64,000 nt of DNA from Roseateles sp. (GTDB lineage: Bacteria; Pseudomonadota; Gammaproteobacteria; Burkholderiales; Burkholderiaceae_C), in NCBI GenBank assembly GCA_016790285.1, contig JAEUPJ010000041.1, positions 210,312-274,311 on the forward strand. Reading direction: 5' to 3'. Within the stretch, counting starts at the first letter, position 1, and every line of letters begins with the position of its first letter. Positions 19,276-27,414 of the stretch are shown in pieces. The notes below the pieces were generated by a model that searched no databases, was not told the DNA's origin, and was given only the letters and a program-made list of their open reading frames with translations. The position numbers were made by a program, and so were the translations under genes.

Positions 19276-20283
19276 ATGCTGGACGAGCGCTCGAAATCCC
19301 TGCTGAAAACCCTGGTCGAACGCTATATCGCCGACGGGCAACCCGTGGGCTCGCGCACGCTGTCCAAAGCGTCGGGGCTGGAGCTGAGCCCGGCGACCAT
19401 CCGCAACGTGATGGCCGACCTGGAAGAGCTCGGCCTCATCGCCAGCCCCCACACCAGCGCCGGGCGCATCCCCACACCGCGCGGCTACCGGCTGTTCGTG
19501 GACACCATGCTCACGGCCCAGCCCGGGCTGATCGGCGTGGAAACGGCCCAGCTGCAGCCCGACCAGCCCCAGCGCGTCATCGCCAGCGCGGCGCAGATGC
19601 TGTCCAACCTGTCGAGCTTCGTGGGCGTCGTCACGGCGCCGAAGAAGCCCAGCGTCTTTCACCACATCGAATTCCTGCGTCTGGGCGAACGCCGGGTGCT
19701 CGTCATCCTCGTGTCCCCGGACGGCGACGTGCAGAACCGCGTCATCTTCACCGCCCAGGACTTCAGCCAGGGCGAGCTCGCCGAAGCCAGCAACCGGCTC
19801 AACGCGGGCTACGCGGGCCTCACGCTCGAAGCCGTGCGCGAGCGCCTGCGCCACGAGGTGGACGCGCTGCGCGGCGAGATCGCCCAGCTCATGAGCGCGG
19901 CCGTGGACGTCGGCACCGAAGCCATGGCCCAGCAGGAAGAGCGCGTCGTCGTCTCCGGCGAGCGCAACCTGCTCACCGTGCAGGACTTCAGCCACGACAT
20001 GGGCAGCCTGCGCCGGCTCTTCGACCTCTTCGAGCAGAAGACCCAGCTCATGCGCCTGCTCGACACCTCCAGCCGCGCCGAGGGCGTGCGCATCTACATC
20101 GGCGGCGAAAGCCAGGTCGTGCCCTACGAGGAGCTGTCCATCGTCTCCGCGCCCTACGAGGTCGACGGCCAGGTCGTGGGCACCCTGGGCGTCATCGGCC
20201 CCACCCGCATGGCCTACGACCGCATGATCCAGATCGTCGACATCACCAGCCGCATGGTGGGCCAGGCGCTGTCCCAGCGCTGA
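19276..20283 (+). CDS. hrcA: Heat-inducible transcription repressor HrcA
   Basis: Represses heat-shock chaperone operons by binding CIRCE elements. 335 residues: an N-terminal winged helix ([20 protein letters not shown] and [15 protein letters not shown]), the [14 protein letters not shown] motif, a GAF-like middle and the conserved end [19 protein letters not shown]. Divergent from nadK; tRNA-Met follows 24 bases after the stop. Confidence 0.95.
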   Translation: MLDERSKSLLKTLVERYIADGQPVGSRTLSKASGLELSPATIRNVMADLEELGLIASPHTSAGRIPTPRGYRLFVDTMLTAQPGLIGVETAQLQPDQPQRVIASAAQMLSNLSSFVGVVTAPKKPSVFHHIEFLRLGERRVLVILVSPDGDVQNRVIFTAQDFSQGELAEASNRLNAGYAGLTLEAVRERLRHEVDALRGEIAQLMSAAVDVGTEAMAQQEERVVVSGERNLLTVQDFSHDMGSLRRLFDLFEQKTQLMRLLDTSSRAEGVRIYIGGESQVVPYEELSIVSAPYEVDGQVVGTLGVIGPTRMAYDRMIQIVDITSRMVGQALSQR

Positions 20284-20307
20284 CTAGAATCCGCCGCTCT
20301 CCCCCGG

Positions 20308-20384
20308 GGGCCGTTAGCTCAGTTGGTCAGAGCAGAGGACTCATAATCCTTTGGTCATTGGTTCAAGTCCAATACGGCCTACCA
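20308..20384 (+). tRNA. tRNA-Met (anticodon CAT, elongator type)
   Basis: 77 bases. The acceptor stem GGGCCGT (20308-20314) pairs with ACGGCCT (20374-20380) with a G-U end pair, then A and an encoded CCA. The D arm begins GCTCAGTTGGTC. The anticodon loop CTCATAA carries CAT. The T loop is GGTTCAAGTCC. The non-initiator features suggest elongator tRNA-Met. A TAGAAT hexamer at 20284-20289 may be its -10 box. An accessory region starts right after it. Confidence 0.94.
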
Positions 20385-20564
20385 ACAAAATCAATAGGTT
20401 ACGGATGAATCATGGTTGGCTGGCATCGCGTGATCTCAAGGTCATGTAGCCGCCATGTAGCCAGAAGTCGCCGTTAAGACAAAGGGTCGGTTCCACGCTG
20501 ATAGCGACCGGCCACCCGGTGCTACATCCGGCACCCTGCGTTCTGGCAGCCCCTACTCGAGCAC
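20385..20564. other. Gap between tRNA-Met and the accessory cassette
   Basis: No gene is seen. The stretch contains CATGTAGCC twice within about 20 bases (near 20443-20462). Composition drops from GC-rich to mixed here. This is where an attachment site would be expected if the cassette came with an integrative element, but no repeat of the tRNA 3' end was found on the far side of the cassette. Confidence 0.4.
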
Positions 20565-21278
20565 CTATGGCTTTGTCAGTTCGGTTATTTTTAGGTCGAT
20601 CAATCTGCTGATTCCAAGTGTCAGATACCGCGTGAATTGCACAAGGTCAATGATCGAGCTTGGTTGAGGTACGTTTGACGTCGTTCCGGTGTGCGCGCAC
20701 TCGTTTCTGATGTCGTTCAGGTTTTTTAACAGACCTGCGACTGTGCTTGCGGAGTACTTTCCCTTTAATGCTTGGGAGATGGCGTCAAAGCCGCCCTTGA
20801 TTTCTAGTCCTGAAAGTACGGCCTTCACCACGTCCGGCGAAGGATTTCCCTGCGTCCGTGCGAACGCTTCCCATACTGGGGATTTAGTTGCGTCGACGAT
20901 TGGGGCAACTAGTCGGCGCACAAAAGCTGAGGAATCAGTGAGTGAATTCTTTCGCTTGACTTCTCGCTTTACCAAGTCGGCAAGATGCCCGGCACCCTCA
21001 CGTAGGTGCGTTTCCAAATATGAGGGGCAAAGCCGGCCCATTCCGTAGCCCTTGCTAAGCAATTCAGCAAAGTAGGCTTCGCATGCCGATCGTAGAAATG
21101 ATTCCAGAAATCCACTTAGGAGCACTACGCTGCCTAACTGAATGGTATTGTGCTGTGCCAGCAGGCCGCTGTCTCGCATGGCTTGGGGAGCTTCAATCTG
21201 TACCCTTTCCATCAATTTCAGGATAGGGCCGGCAGATTGGGAAAACTCAGTATAGGCGGCGCGAATGGAGCTACGCAT
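20565..21278 (-). CDS. HEPN-domain protein, RiboL-PSP/MAE_28990-like, putative RNase effector
   Basis: 237 residues, mostly helical. It carries the HEPN signature R-x4-H as RNECAH (191-196) in a C-terminal context (LKNLNDIRNECAHTGTT) typical of the RiboL-PSP/MAE_28990-type HEPN proteins. HEPN proteins with this motif are commonly metal-independent RNases in toxin-antitoxin, restriction and abortive-infection systems. It follows the DUF262 gene by six bases on the same strand. Base composition is clearly lower in GC than the flanking housekeeping genes. RNase activity is inferred from the motif. Confidence 0.75.
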   Translation of the reverse strand: MRSSIRAAYTEFSQSAGPILKLMERVQIEAPQAMRDSGLLAQHNTIQLGSVVLLSGFLESFLRSACEAYFAELLSKGYGMGRLCPSYLETHLREGAGHLADLVKREVKRKNSLTDSSAFVRRLVAPIVDATKSPVWEAFARTQGNPSPDVVKAVLSGLEIKGGFDAISQALKGKYSASTVAGLLKNLNDIRNECAHTGTTSNVPQPSSIIDLVQFTRYLTLGISRLIDLKITELTKP

Positions 21279-21284
21279 CTCGCC

Positions 21285-22451
21285 TCAGGCCAATGCGGAG
21301 CCTGCACATTGATTCACAAGGCCAACAAGTCTAGCCACTCGGGTAGATATCGCACCTTTGCCGTTCGTGCCCGTTGTAATTGATTCGCGAAAGGCTTGAT
21401 CCGATTTAACGAGATTGGCAAGTCCGTCTTTCAGCGCCGTAGCGATGCCATCGTCAATCTTGGCTGGATCCAATGACGCAAAGGCGACCATCACGGCATC
21501 GGAGAGCGGGGCCGACTTCGACTTTTTATCCGTGTCATCTGGGCGGACGAAGGCGTCGTCAGCGCCGAAAACGCGCTTAACTGAATTGATCGCGCGGAAG
21601 AAAGACTGTTTGTCCTCCTCATATTCGTCGGCTTCGGGATTGACCTCCGCCTCTTGGTTCCTGGCGTCAAGGTAGTGCCCCAGCCACCATTTGAAACTTC
21701 GACGAATCTTTGCAGGCTCCTTGAGTGCAAAGAAGCGCAGCACGAGCTCGATATCCTTCATTTGGCTATAGAGCGTATTCGATTTTCGATCTGCATTGTC
21801 GAGCGGAATTCCCCAGAGTTCACGGAATACAGGCTCGTCAGACAGTTTATGTAGCACCCTGTTGAATTTGCCTTGAAACACGGCATTGCGAATCTCCATT
21901 GTGTTCAATGGAACGCCACCCGTGTTAAGTCGGTCGAATACGTCGTATTTTACTTCTGGCGATGATTCGCGGAGCAACAGAACTGCTGGAATGAATCGCC
22001 GCTTGATTGTCGGCGCGAGACCTTTGTCCTCAAGGTCCGTAAACCTCATTCCGTTTAGTTCCTTCCAAACTTCGAGTTTTTCGAGGGCATAGCTTCCCCG
22101 CAGGAATTCGTAGATTGCAGTCAGACGTTGGCGCCCATCAAGAACCACATACGAACCATAGCGGTCTTCTCCCAAGAAGACCGGCGGCACAGGCACGTTC
22201 ATTATGATGGATTCGACGAACCTGGATTGTTTCTTGGTATCCCATCGATCTCGGCGCTGAAAGTCAGGATTTAGGCCGATCTGATCCTCAACCATTGCCT
22301 TCAATGTCGATATAGGCAGTTCGATTTTCTGTGGATGGATCTGGCGCATCTGCTTTGCATACTTTTTCTCAAGTGCGTCGTCTGCATCCAGCTCAGGTGA
22401 GTAGTTTTCATCATCCGCATCGTCAACAAAATTGATTTTGCTATTGCTCAT
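21285..22451 (-). CDS. DUF262-domain protein (GmrS/ParB-like nucleotidase fold)
   Basis: 388 residues. The N-terminal half has the DUF262 core: NPDFQRRDRWD (61-71), SIIMNVPVPPVFLG, the signature DGRQRLTAI (105-113, the usual [DN]GQQR loop) and FDRLNTGGVPLN. In type IV GmrSD enzymes DUF262 binds and hydrolyses NTP and a DUF1524 HNH domain cuts DNA. No HNH motif is visible here, so another protein, probably the adjacent HEPN protein, would be the effector. The acidic N-terminus (DDADDENYSPELDADD) is unusual. Overlaps the methyltransferase by 4 bases (ATGA). Confidence 0.83.
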   Translation of the reverse strand: MSNSKINFVDDADDENYSPELDADDALEKKYAKQMRQIHPQKIELPISTLKAMVEDQIGLNPDFQRRDRWDTKKQSRFVESIIMNVPVPPVFLGEDRYGSYVVLDGRQRLTAIYEFLRGSYALEKLEVWKELNGMRFTDLEDKGLAPTIKRRFIPAVLLLRESSPEVKYDVFDRLNTGGVPLNTMEIRNAVFQGKFNRVLHKLSDEPVFRELWGIPLDNADRKSNTLYSQMKDIELVLRFFALKEPAKIRRSFKWWLGHYLDARNQEAEVNPEADEYEEDKQSFFRAINSVKRVFGADDAFVRPDDTDKKSKSAPLSDAVMVAFASLDPAKIDDGIATALKDGLANLVKSDQAFRESITTGTNGKGAISTRVARLVGLVNQCAGSALA

Positions 22452-23728
22452 TGAAGGCCTCGTTGGGTTATTGGTGAGGTTGCGAACACCAACACATCTT
22501 CAGTGTCAACGTTGGAGCTGCGGTAAAGCTTGAATTTTGGATTGGACCAAGCAATCGACGACTTGGCAAAATGCGCGCGTGACGACGATAGTGTTAGCCC
22601 CTTTGCCAGCATGGCTTCGGTAACTATTCCGCTCAGGTCGATCTTTACGTCCTTGAAATAGGAGCTTTGTACAACCACAGCGATGTGGCCATTTTCAATG
22701 ACAGATGTCAACTGAGAAATAGAGCGCAGTAAGTCATCAAAATACTTTGAAAAGTATCTTGAGTAATAGGTGCCTGCTGCCTTCGTAGGATGGTTTTGGA
22801 TCGCCGTAAGTGTTCTGCCCAGGAGCGATGTTGGGCTTACTTCTGGCGGGCCAGAGGAGTGCTTCTCCGTAACGACGGACCCCATGATTTCGCGACGAAG
22901 CGCTAAGAAGCCAATTTCGTCAAGTTCGCCCAAGGCAAGCTGCTCTGGAATGGTAGCCACTGCGTAATCAATGCGAGTGCAATATGGAGGCGAAGTAATC
23001 GCAAGGTTGAACTTCCCAAGGTTCGCAAGGTTCTGCCGAGAATCGCAAACGCGCAGATCGGGCCATTGGAAATGATCGGGCCGGGCATTGGGTGCCGACT
23101 TGGAGGAAGCTTCAAGGCCAGCGACGGCCCTCAATAGGAGCGAATGTAGTTCTGCGCGATCCAGTTGGACTAACTGTTCCTTATGACGTGGGCGACTGAA
23201 CCAGGAAGGATTCGTGCCGCGCAAAGGGCGAAGTGCTTCGCGCAGAACCTCTGAAAGTACGATAAATGCCGCCCCTGAAAGCGCCGCTAGTTCATTGCTA
23301 TCGAGGCCAGCCGCATGCACATTAGCGGCGTCAATGAGATAAGCCCTGAGAATCCGCAGGTTGGCGGCCGACTTTGAATCAAAGAAAGACGACAACAGAT
23401 CGTTTTCCTGAGCACCCAAGTGACTAGCAGAGAAAAGGTGCGAACTACGCTGAGCAGCTAGATGCTTGCATAGCTTCAACACCAGGTCTGACCGTGCAAG
23501 TCGCGCCCAAGCAACCGGGAGCATTGCCGGGTTAATGTCTGCGCCGACGCTTTGGATGCCTAGGTGTGCGCACACGCTAGTCGTGGCGCCACTTCCATTC
23601 CAAGGGTCTAAAACTCGCGTGGCGGAGGTCGAAAACCTCTCGAGGACATCTTGTACAAAGGTATTCGAGAACCCTGCGTAGTACTTGTACTTGACCTCCT
23701 CTTTTGCTGGCAGCTTTGGTGATTGCAT
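22448..23728 (-). CDS. DNA methyltransferase (amino-methylating, SPPY type)
   Basis: 426 residues from the ATG at 23728. The SAM-binding motif LDPWNGSGATT (40-50) precedes the catalytic motif TSPPY (245-249), marking an N6-adenine or N4-cytosine methyltransferase. About 190 residues separate the motifs, with a helical insert between. A GTG at 23848 would add 40 residues (GGGRKSATKG...) that look non-conserved, so the shorter form is preferred; neither start has a strong ribosome site. It heads a three-gene operon with DUF262 and HEPN genes and probably marks self DNA. The recognition sequence is unknown. Confidence 0.85.
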   Translation of the reverse strand: MQSPKLPAKEEVKYKYYAGFSNTFVQDVLERFSTSATRVLDPWNGSGATTSVCAHLGIQSVGADINPAMLPVAWARLARSDLVLKLCKHLAAQRSSHLFSASHLGAQENDLLSSFFDSKSAANLRILRAYLIDAANVHAAGLDSNELAALSGAAFIVLSEVLREALRPLRGTNPSWFSRPRHKEQLVQLDRAELHSLLLRAVAGLEASSKSAPNARPDHFQWPDLRVCDSRQNLANLGKFNLAITSPPYCTRIDYAVATIPEQLALGELDEIGFLALRREIMGSVVTEKHSSGPPEVSPTSLLGRTLTAIQNHPTKAAGTYYSRYFSKYFDDLLRSISQLTSVIENGHIAVVVQSSYFKDVKIDLSGIVTEAMLAKGLTLSSSRAHFAKSSIAWSNPKFKLYRSSNVDTEDVLVFATSPITQRGLQ

Positions 23729-24010
23729 CCGACTACTAACTATTGCTTGGCTTGGATGGCCGGAAATCTTGATGGTTGGACAGTATGCCCTGCTGACTCC
23801 TTTCGTTGCTGACTTCCGGCCCCCGCCGGTCCGTACAGTTATTGACACGAGTCCGAGGCGAAGCCGGCTGCGCCGTCTCCGCGATCTGGCTTCGCCAGTC
23901 GAAGCGCCCGCCGGGCTTGGACCTGGGGCCGCTCAATGTTCCAGACATGGCGGACGGATTTAACGATCCATGTGCGCAGGTCCGTATTGACCCAGCGGAA
24001 CCTGCACAGG
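23729..24010. other. Gap at the right edge of the cassette, possible transposase scar
   Basis: No intact gene. Composition returns to GC-rich from about 23,800. On the minus strand a short open stretch encodes FRWVNTDL (from about 23,999) and, in another frame, GGRFDWRSQIAE. These faintly recall the C-terminal end of IS1595/ISXO2-type transposases with a deletion and frameshift. This is weak resemblance from memory only. The promoter of the methyltransferase operon should lie in the left part. Confidence 0.25.
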
Positions 24011-24946
24011 TCAGCCCTCCACGCCGCTCGCCAACTGAGCGTCCAGCCGCACAAGATCCGCGTAGGTGGTAGACACGCCGCCGCAAACGATCACGAGAAC
24101 GTCGGCGGCGTTCTGGAGGGCTGCCGAGGACCGCTGGCGCATGGCGGCGATGGCTGCGCCGCAGGCCGGCTCCACCACCCAGCGGTGCTCGCGTTCGAGT
24201 TCGAAGCAGGCCGCCAGCGCTTCGCGGTCGGTGACGGTCGTGGTGGTGACGGGGTGGCGCTTCGTCCAGGCGAAGGCCTCCTCGCTCACCCGCCGCGCGC
24301 CGAGTGACGTGGCCACGCTGTTGATGGCGTCCAGGGTGACGAGGTGGCCGGCGTTCACGGCCGCGTGCAGCGACGCTGCGCCTTCGGTTTCTGCCGCGAC
24401 GAGGGGGACTCCCGCCCAACCCACGGCCGCCATGCCCTGCAGCACGCCGCACATGAGGCCGCCCCCGCCGACGGACAGGACGACGGCGTCTGGCCGCGGC
24501 CCTTGGCGTGCGGCCTCGTGGATCATCGACGCATGCCCCTCCCACAGCAGCGGGTCGTCGAAGGGGTGGATGAAGGCGTCGCTCGGTGTTCGCAGCGACA
24601 TGAGGTGCTCGTTGGCCTCCATCCAGCTCTTGCCCTGCACGACGACCTCGGCGCCGTAGCGGCGCAGCAGCGTGCGGGGCCACTCGGGCGTGGACTCGGG
24701 CACGACGACCAGCACGGGCAGGCCCAGTTGCCGGCCTGCATAGGCCACGGCGAGGCCGGCATTGCCGCCAGAGGACGACAACAGGCGGCGCGCCCCTTGT
24801 TTCGCGTGCCACTCGCAGGCATGGCCCACCCCGCGCAACTTGAACGAGCCGCTGGGCTGCAGTGCTTCCAGCTTCAACCAGACCCGCTGGTTCGGTGTGC
24901 TGAAGGCGTCGGAGGCGATGAGGGGCGTCGGGATGTGGATGGCCAT
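24011..24946 (-). CDS. PLP-dependent serine/threonine dehydratase family protein
   Basis: 311 residues of the fold-type II PLP family (serine/threonine dehydratases). The Schiff-base lysine is in PSGSFKLRG (Lys36), the asparagine loop is SSGGNAG (58-64) and the phosphate-binding glycine loop is SVGGGGLMCGV. Short length and lack of an ACT regulatory domain suggest a catabolic L-serine/threonine dehydratase; racemase activity is an alternative. An ATG three codons upstream (24955) is also possible. High GC shows it belongs to the chromosomal backbone rather than to the defence cassette. Confidence 0.85.
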   Translation of the reverse strand: MAIHIPTPLIASDAFSTPNQRVWLKLEALQPSGSFKLRGVGHACEWHAKQGARRLLSSSGGNAGLAVAYAGRQLGLPVLVVVPESTPEWPRTLLRRYGAEVVVQGKSWMEANEHLMSLRTPSDAFIHPFDDPLLWEGHASMIHEAARQGPRPDAVVLSVGGGGLMCGVLQGMAAVGWAGVPLVAAETEGAASLHAAVNAGHLVTLDAINSVATSLGARRVSEEAFAWTKRHPVTTTTVTDREALAACFELEREHRWVVEPACGAAIAAMRQRSSAALQNAADVLVIVCGGVSTTYADLVRLDAQLASGVEG

Positions 24947-24996
24947 GCCGCGCATGCTAAGGGTGTCGGTCCACCCCGGGCCTGCGCTGCGCGGCG

Positions 24997-25581
24997 TCAC
25001 TGCGCCGGCGCTGCGCCAGGCTTCACCACGGCGTCGGGCTCCTGCTTGCCGAGGATGGCCATGTGCCGGTGCTTGAGTGCGTCGCGGATGCGCGGGACGA
25101 GGGTGAGGCTGTTCTCGCCCTTGACGGCGAGGTAGTCGTAGCCGATCTCTTCGATCGTTGCAGCGGCGAGCCGGTTGGCTTGCCATTTGCGCTGGAACTC
25201 GCCGCCGGTCGAGACCGTGATCATCACGGCGGCCGACACCGTCAGCACCGCGGCGATGTCCTTCTTGACCTTCTCCTCGCTGATGTAACTCTCCAGCTTC
25301 AGGATCAGGCCCGACAGCGCACCAAACACCGCTGCGGCCCAGGTGAACCCCCAGTACAGGCCGCTCCACAGGGCGGCGATCTGGCGAGTCTCGGTGTAGT
25401 TGCCGATGATCGCCTTCGCGACGGCGGCCTTGTCGGCGTCCTTGCCCTTGGCGAAGGGCTCCAGCATCTCCTTCATGGTGTCGCCACGGAGATGGCCTTC
25501 ACTCTGGCTGAAGTACAGGATCGCGCCGCCGGCGGCCAGCACGACCAGCAGCAGTCTGAGGAGTCTGGAACATCGTGTCAT
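24997..25581 (-). CDS. SLATT-like small membrane protein
   Basis: 194 residues from the ATG at 25581. One N-terminal helix (residues 8-24) is followed by a soluble stretch, then a helix pair at about 74-95 and 109-124, and the sequence GGEFQRKWQANRLAAATIEEIGYDYL. The helix pair followed by a basic/Trp amphipathic segment resembles SLATT (SMODS and SLOG associated 2TM effector) and DUF4231 proteins, predicted pore-forming effectors. No nucleotide-sensor partner gene is adjacent, so a defence role is only a suggestion. A 12-residue longer N-terminus is possible. Confidence 0.55.
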   Translation of the reverse strand: MTRCSRLLRLLLVVLAAGGAILYFSQSEGHLRGDTMKEMLEPFAKGKDADKAAVAKAIIGNYTETRQIAALWSGLYWGFTWAAAVFGALSGLILKLESYISEEKVKKDIAAVLTVSAAVMITVSTGGEFQRKWQANRLAAATIEEIGYDYLAVKGENSLTLVPRIRDALKHRHMAILGKQEPDAVVKPGAAPAQ

Positions 25582-25798
25582 GGGCAGTCGGGCCTGGACG
25601 GGCCGCAAGGTCAGCAAACGTCGGACTCACGACGCCCGGCGCCAGCCAGGTGTCGCGATGAGGCATCCTGCCTGCGCGGGCCTGGGGTACGGGGTTGCGT
25701 ATCCACACGCCCAACGAGGCACGGCAGGGAGGCTCGCATTGCACGCGCCCGACCGCATCATCAAAACTGCCGACACGCTGGCGTGCCGCCCCGGCCGT

Positions 25799-26074
25799 TC
25801 AACCCAGCCACACGGGCCGGAACGTTTCGTTCGCAGCCGCCCAGTCGTCCATGCTGATCTCGCTCACGTCCACACCCGACAGGAAGCGCACGCGCTGCTG
25901 GTGCGACTGCGCGCCGCTCATCTGGCGGCTGCAGCGCAGGATGCTGTCGCGCACCTGGTTGGCGTAGGTGGGCTGCACATTGCGCTGGATGGGCTGCAGC
26001 TTCTCGGCGGAGCGGGCGAAGAGGCCGGGGAACTGGATGGCGCGGTGGGCGGCAACGGTGGCGACGGCTTGCAT
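25799..26074 (-). CDS. Small hypothetical protein
   Basis: 91 residues, beginning MQAVATVAAHRAIQFPGLF. AGGAG lies six bases before the ATG, supporting the start. The sequence is soluble and Gln/Arg-rich in the middle (QPIQRNVQPTYANQVRDSI) and ends in WAAANETFRPVWLG. No family is recognised. Divergent from the small genes at 26302. Confidence 0.6.
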   Translation of the reverse strand: MQAVATVAAHRAIQFPGLFARSAEKLQPIQRNVQPTYANQVRDSILRCSRQMSGAQSHQQRVRFLSGVDVSEISMDDWAAANETFRPVWLG

Positions 26075-26301
26075 GGCGGCTCCTGGATGAACGTTTTCGA
26101 TGACCGCCAGTGTCTGCAGCCACCGCCCGGCCGACCATCGCCCTGAACGGGGAGTCGGACGGGAGGCCCTCCCCCTTTTAGGGGGTGTGTGGGGAGGGGG
26201 CCGGGGACCCCCCTCCTGCAGGCCACCTCCGCCCCCCCTCGGGGCGATACCGGCCTTGAGGCCTGCGGCCGAGACTGACGGCCATCGACACAGGAGCCGC
26301 C
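26075..26301. other. Divergent intergenic region with C and G tracts
   Basis: 227 bases between two genes that both have good AGGAG ribosome sites pointing outwards. The middle (about 26,165-26,250) is a string of C5-C7 and G5 runs that can fold back on itself. No clear promoter hexamers can be assigned. Confidence 0.4.
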
Positions 26302-26496
26302 ATGAACTCACCAACCCAGACCCGCCCCGCGCCCGCCGAGTGCGCCCCTTACGCCAGCCGCGCCGTGCTGGGCCTGAGCATCCGCCAGCTGCGCGAGTGG
26401 GAGGTGATGGCCTCCCGGCAGCTCGTGGTGTCGCCCAAGCCCGAGGCCGAGGCCTGGGAAGACACCGAGATGGACGTCCGCCGGACGGTGCTGTGA
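26302..26496 (+). CDS. Small hypothetical protein
   Basis: 64 residues, starting MNSPTQTRPAPAECAPYAS, with AGGAG six bases upstream. The middle LGLSIRQLREWEVMASRQL looks like a short helical interaction segment; the end is acidic then basic (EDTEMDVRRTVL). No family is recognised. Its stop overlaps the GTG of the next gene, so the pair is translationally coupled. Confidence 0.6.
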   Translation: MNSPTQTRPAPAECAPYASRAVLGLSIRQLREWEVMASRQLVVSPKPEAEAWEDTEMDVRRTVL

Positions 26497-26717
26497 GCGC
26501 GCGCCCGCTGGGGTTCCAGCACCTGCTGATGCGCATGCCGCGCTGGTTCGTCGAGCACGCCCGCAAGACCGAAGCCCGCGGCCGGCGCCGCCGCGCCGCC
26601 CAGGCGCTGCGCTTCGAGCTGGCTTATGCCCGTCCGGCACCGGCACCTGCGTCATCCGCGGCGGCAGCGCAGCCGCAGCCCTGGCCGGACACGGTCGCGT
26701 TCTGGCAGCACCACTGA
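26493..26717 (+). CDS. Small basic hypothetical protein
   Basis: 74 residues from a GTG inside GTGA with the preceding gene. A basic stretch (ARKTEARGRRRRAAQALRF) is followed by an Ala/Pro linker and a C-terminal PWPDTVAFWQHH. It could bind nucleic acid, but no family is recognised. The GC-rich hairpin GCGCCGCAGGCGGCGC lies just after the stop. Confidence 0.5.
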   Translation: MSARPLGFQHLLMRMPRWFVEHARKTEARGRRRRAAQALRFELAYARPAPAPASSAAAAQPQPWPDTVAFWQHH

Positions 26718-26856
26718 GGCGCCGCAGGCGGCGCACTCTGGTCGCCCGCCAAGGCGTTTCGGGCAGCCCGCCGGGCGGCTCGTCTGAAGCTGGCGCGGCG
26801 GGCCGGCGGCTGCCTATGGTCGGCCTTGCTCGTTCACTGCCTGCCGGAGCCAGCCC

Positions 26857-27093
26857 ATGTCCAAGCAGTTCAAGGAAGTCCGCCCGCCCGTCCGCGACGA
26901 GGCGCCCACCCGCATCCGCGAGGGCGGCCTGCGCTATGAAAGCAAGGCCGGCGGCAGCCCCTATGCGCGGGACCTCGGCATGGTGCTGTCGTGTTTCCTC
27001 TGTGGCCGCCACCGCCCCCGCGCCGCCCTCAAGACGCGCAAGCTCGTGGGCCGACACCACACGGTCTGCGCCGACGGCTGCACCAAGGGCTGA
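26857..27093 (+). CDS. Small protein with a zinc-ribbon-like cysteine pair
   Basis: 78 residues, starting MSKQFKEVRPPVRDEAPTR. The C-terminal half holds C-x2-C (CFLC) and, 23 residues on, C-x3-C (CADGC), with histidines nearby (GRHRP, GRHHT), suggesting a small metal-binding fold. No family is recognised. It stands alone on the plus strand; a good terminator follows at 27258. Confidence 0.55.
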   Translation: MSKQFKEVRPPVRDEAPTRIREGGLRYESKAGGSPYARDLGMVLSCFLCGRHRPRAALKTRKLVGRHHTVCADGCTKG

Positions 27094-27414
27094 CCGCCAA
27101 AGGGCGGCCCGGGCGGCCCGGGCGGCGGGCAAGCCTGAGTTCCGCTCATGGCGGGTGCTGCTTTTGTCATGGCTTCGATCAGCAAGTTGAGCGAAGACGA
27201 GCGATGGTGCGCGTTAACCTCGCTCGCTTGTCTCCTCCTCCCGCCTTGGGTGGATTCACCCTTCGGACCGTCACCGGCCGAAGGGTTTTTCTTTGGAGCG
27301 CCGCGTGACCGAAACCACGCCCGCGCGCGCTTCGTGAGCTGGCGTGCCCTAGGTGGCGCTGAAGCGGTGCTTTTCGGCGCCTGTGAGCCGCGTGCTGCTC
27401 CTATCGTCACGGCC
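27094..27414. other. Intergenic stretch with a terminator
   Basis: About 320 bases between two small genes. Apart from the hairpin terminator at 27258-27290 nothing firm is seen. An in-frame upstream extension of the next gene runs through the terminator and is therefore not believed. Confidence 0.45.
27258..27290 (+). terminator. Rho-independent terminator
   Basis: The stem CCCTTCGG (27259-27266) pairs with CCGAAGGG (27278-27285) across an 11-base loop, followed by TTTTTCTTT. It is 165 bases beyond the small zinc-ribbon-like gene and probably ends that transcript or an unannotated one. Confidence 0.75.

Noticed and set aside
20565-23728. Classification as BREX, DISARM or a type I restriction system
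   Set aside because: None of the hallmark genes (pglZ, brxC, helicases, hsdR/hsdS) is present; only methylase, DUF262 and HEPN proteins.
22448-23848. Longer methyltransferase starting at GTG 23848
   Set aside because: The extra 40 residues look non-conserved and lie in the likely promoter region; the ATG at 23728 begins just before the conserved PKLPAKEEVKYKYYAGF segment.
20385-24010. Attachment-site duplication of the tRNA-Met 3' end
   Set aside because: Looked for a second copy of the T-arm/acceptor sequence on the right side of the cassette and did not see one.
27148-27414. Upstream extension of the hypothetical gene at 27415
   Set aside because: It would read through a clear rho-independent terminator (27258-27290).
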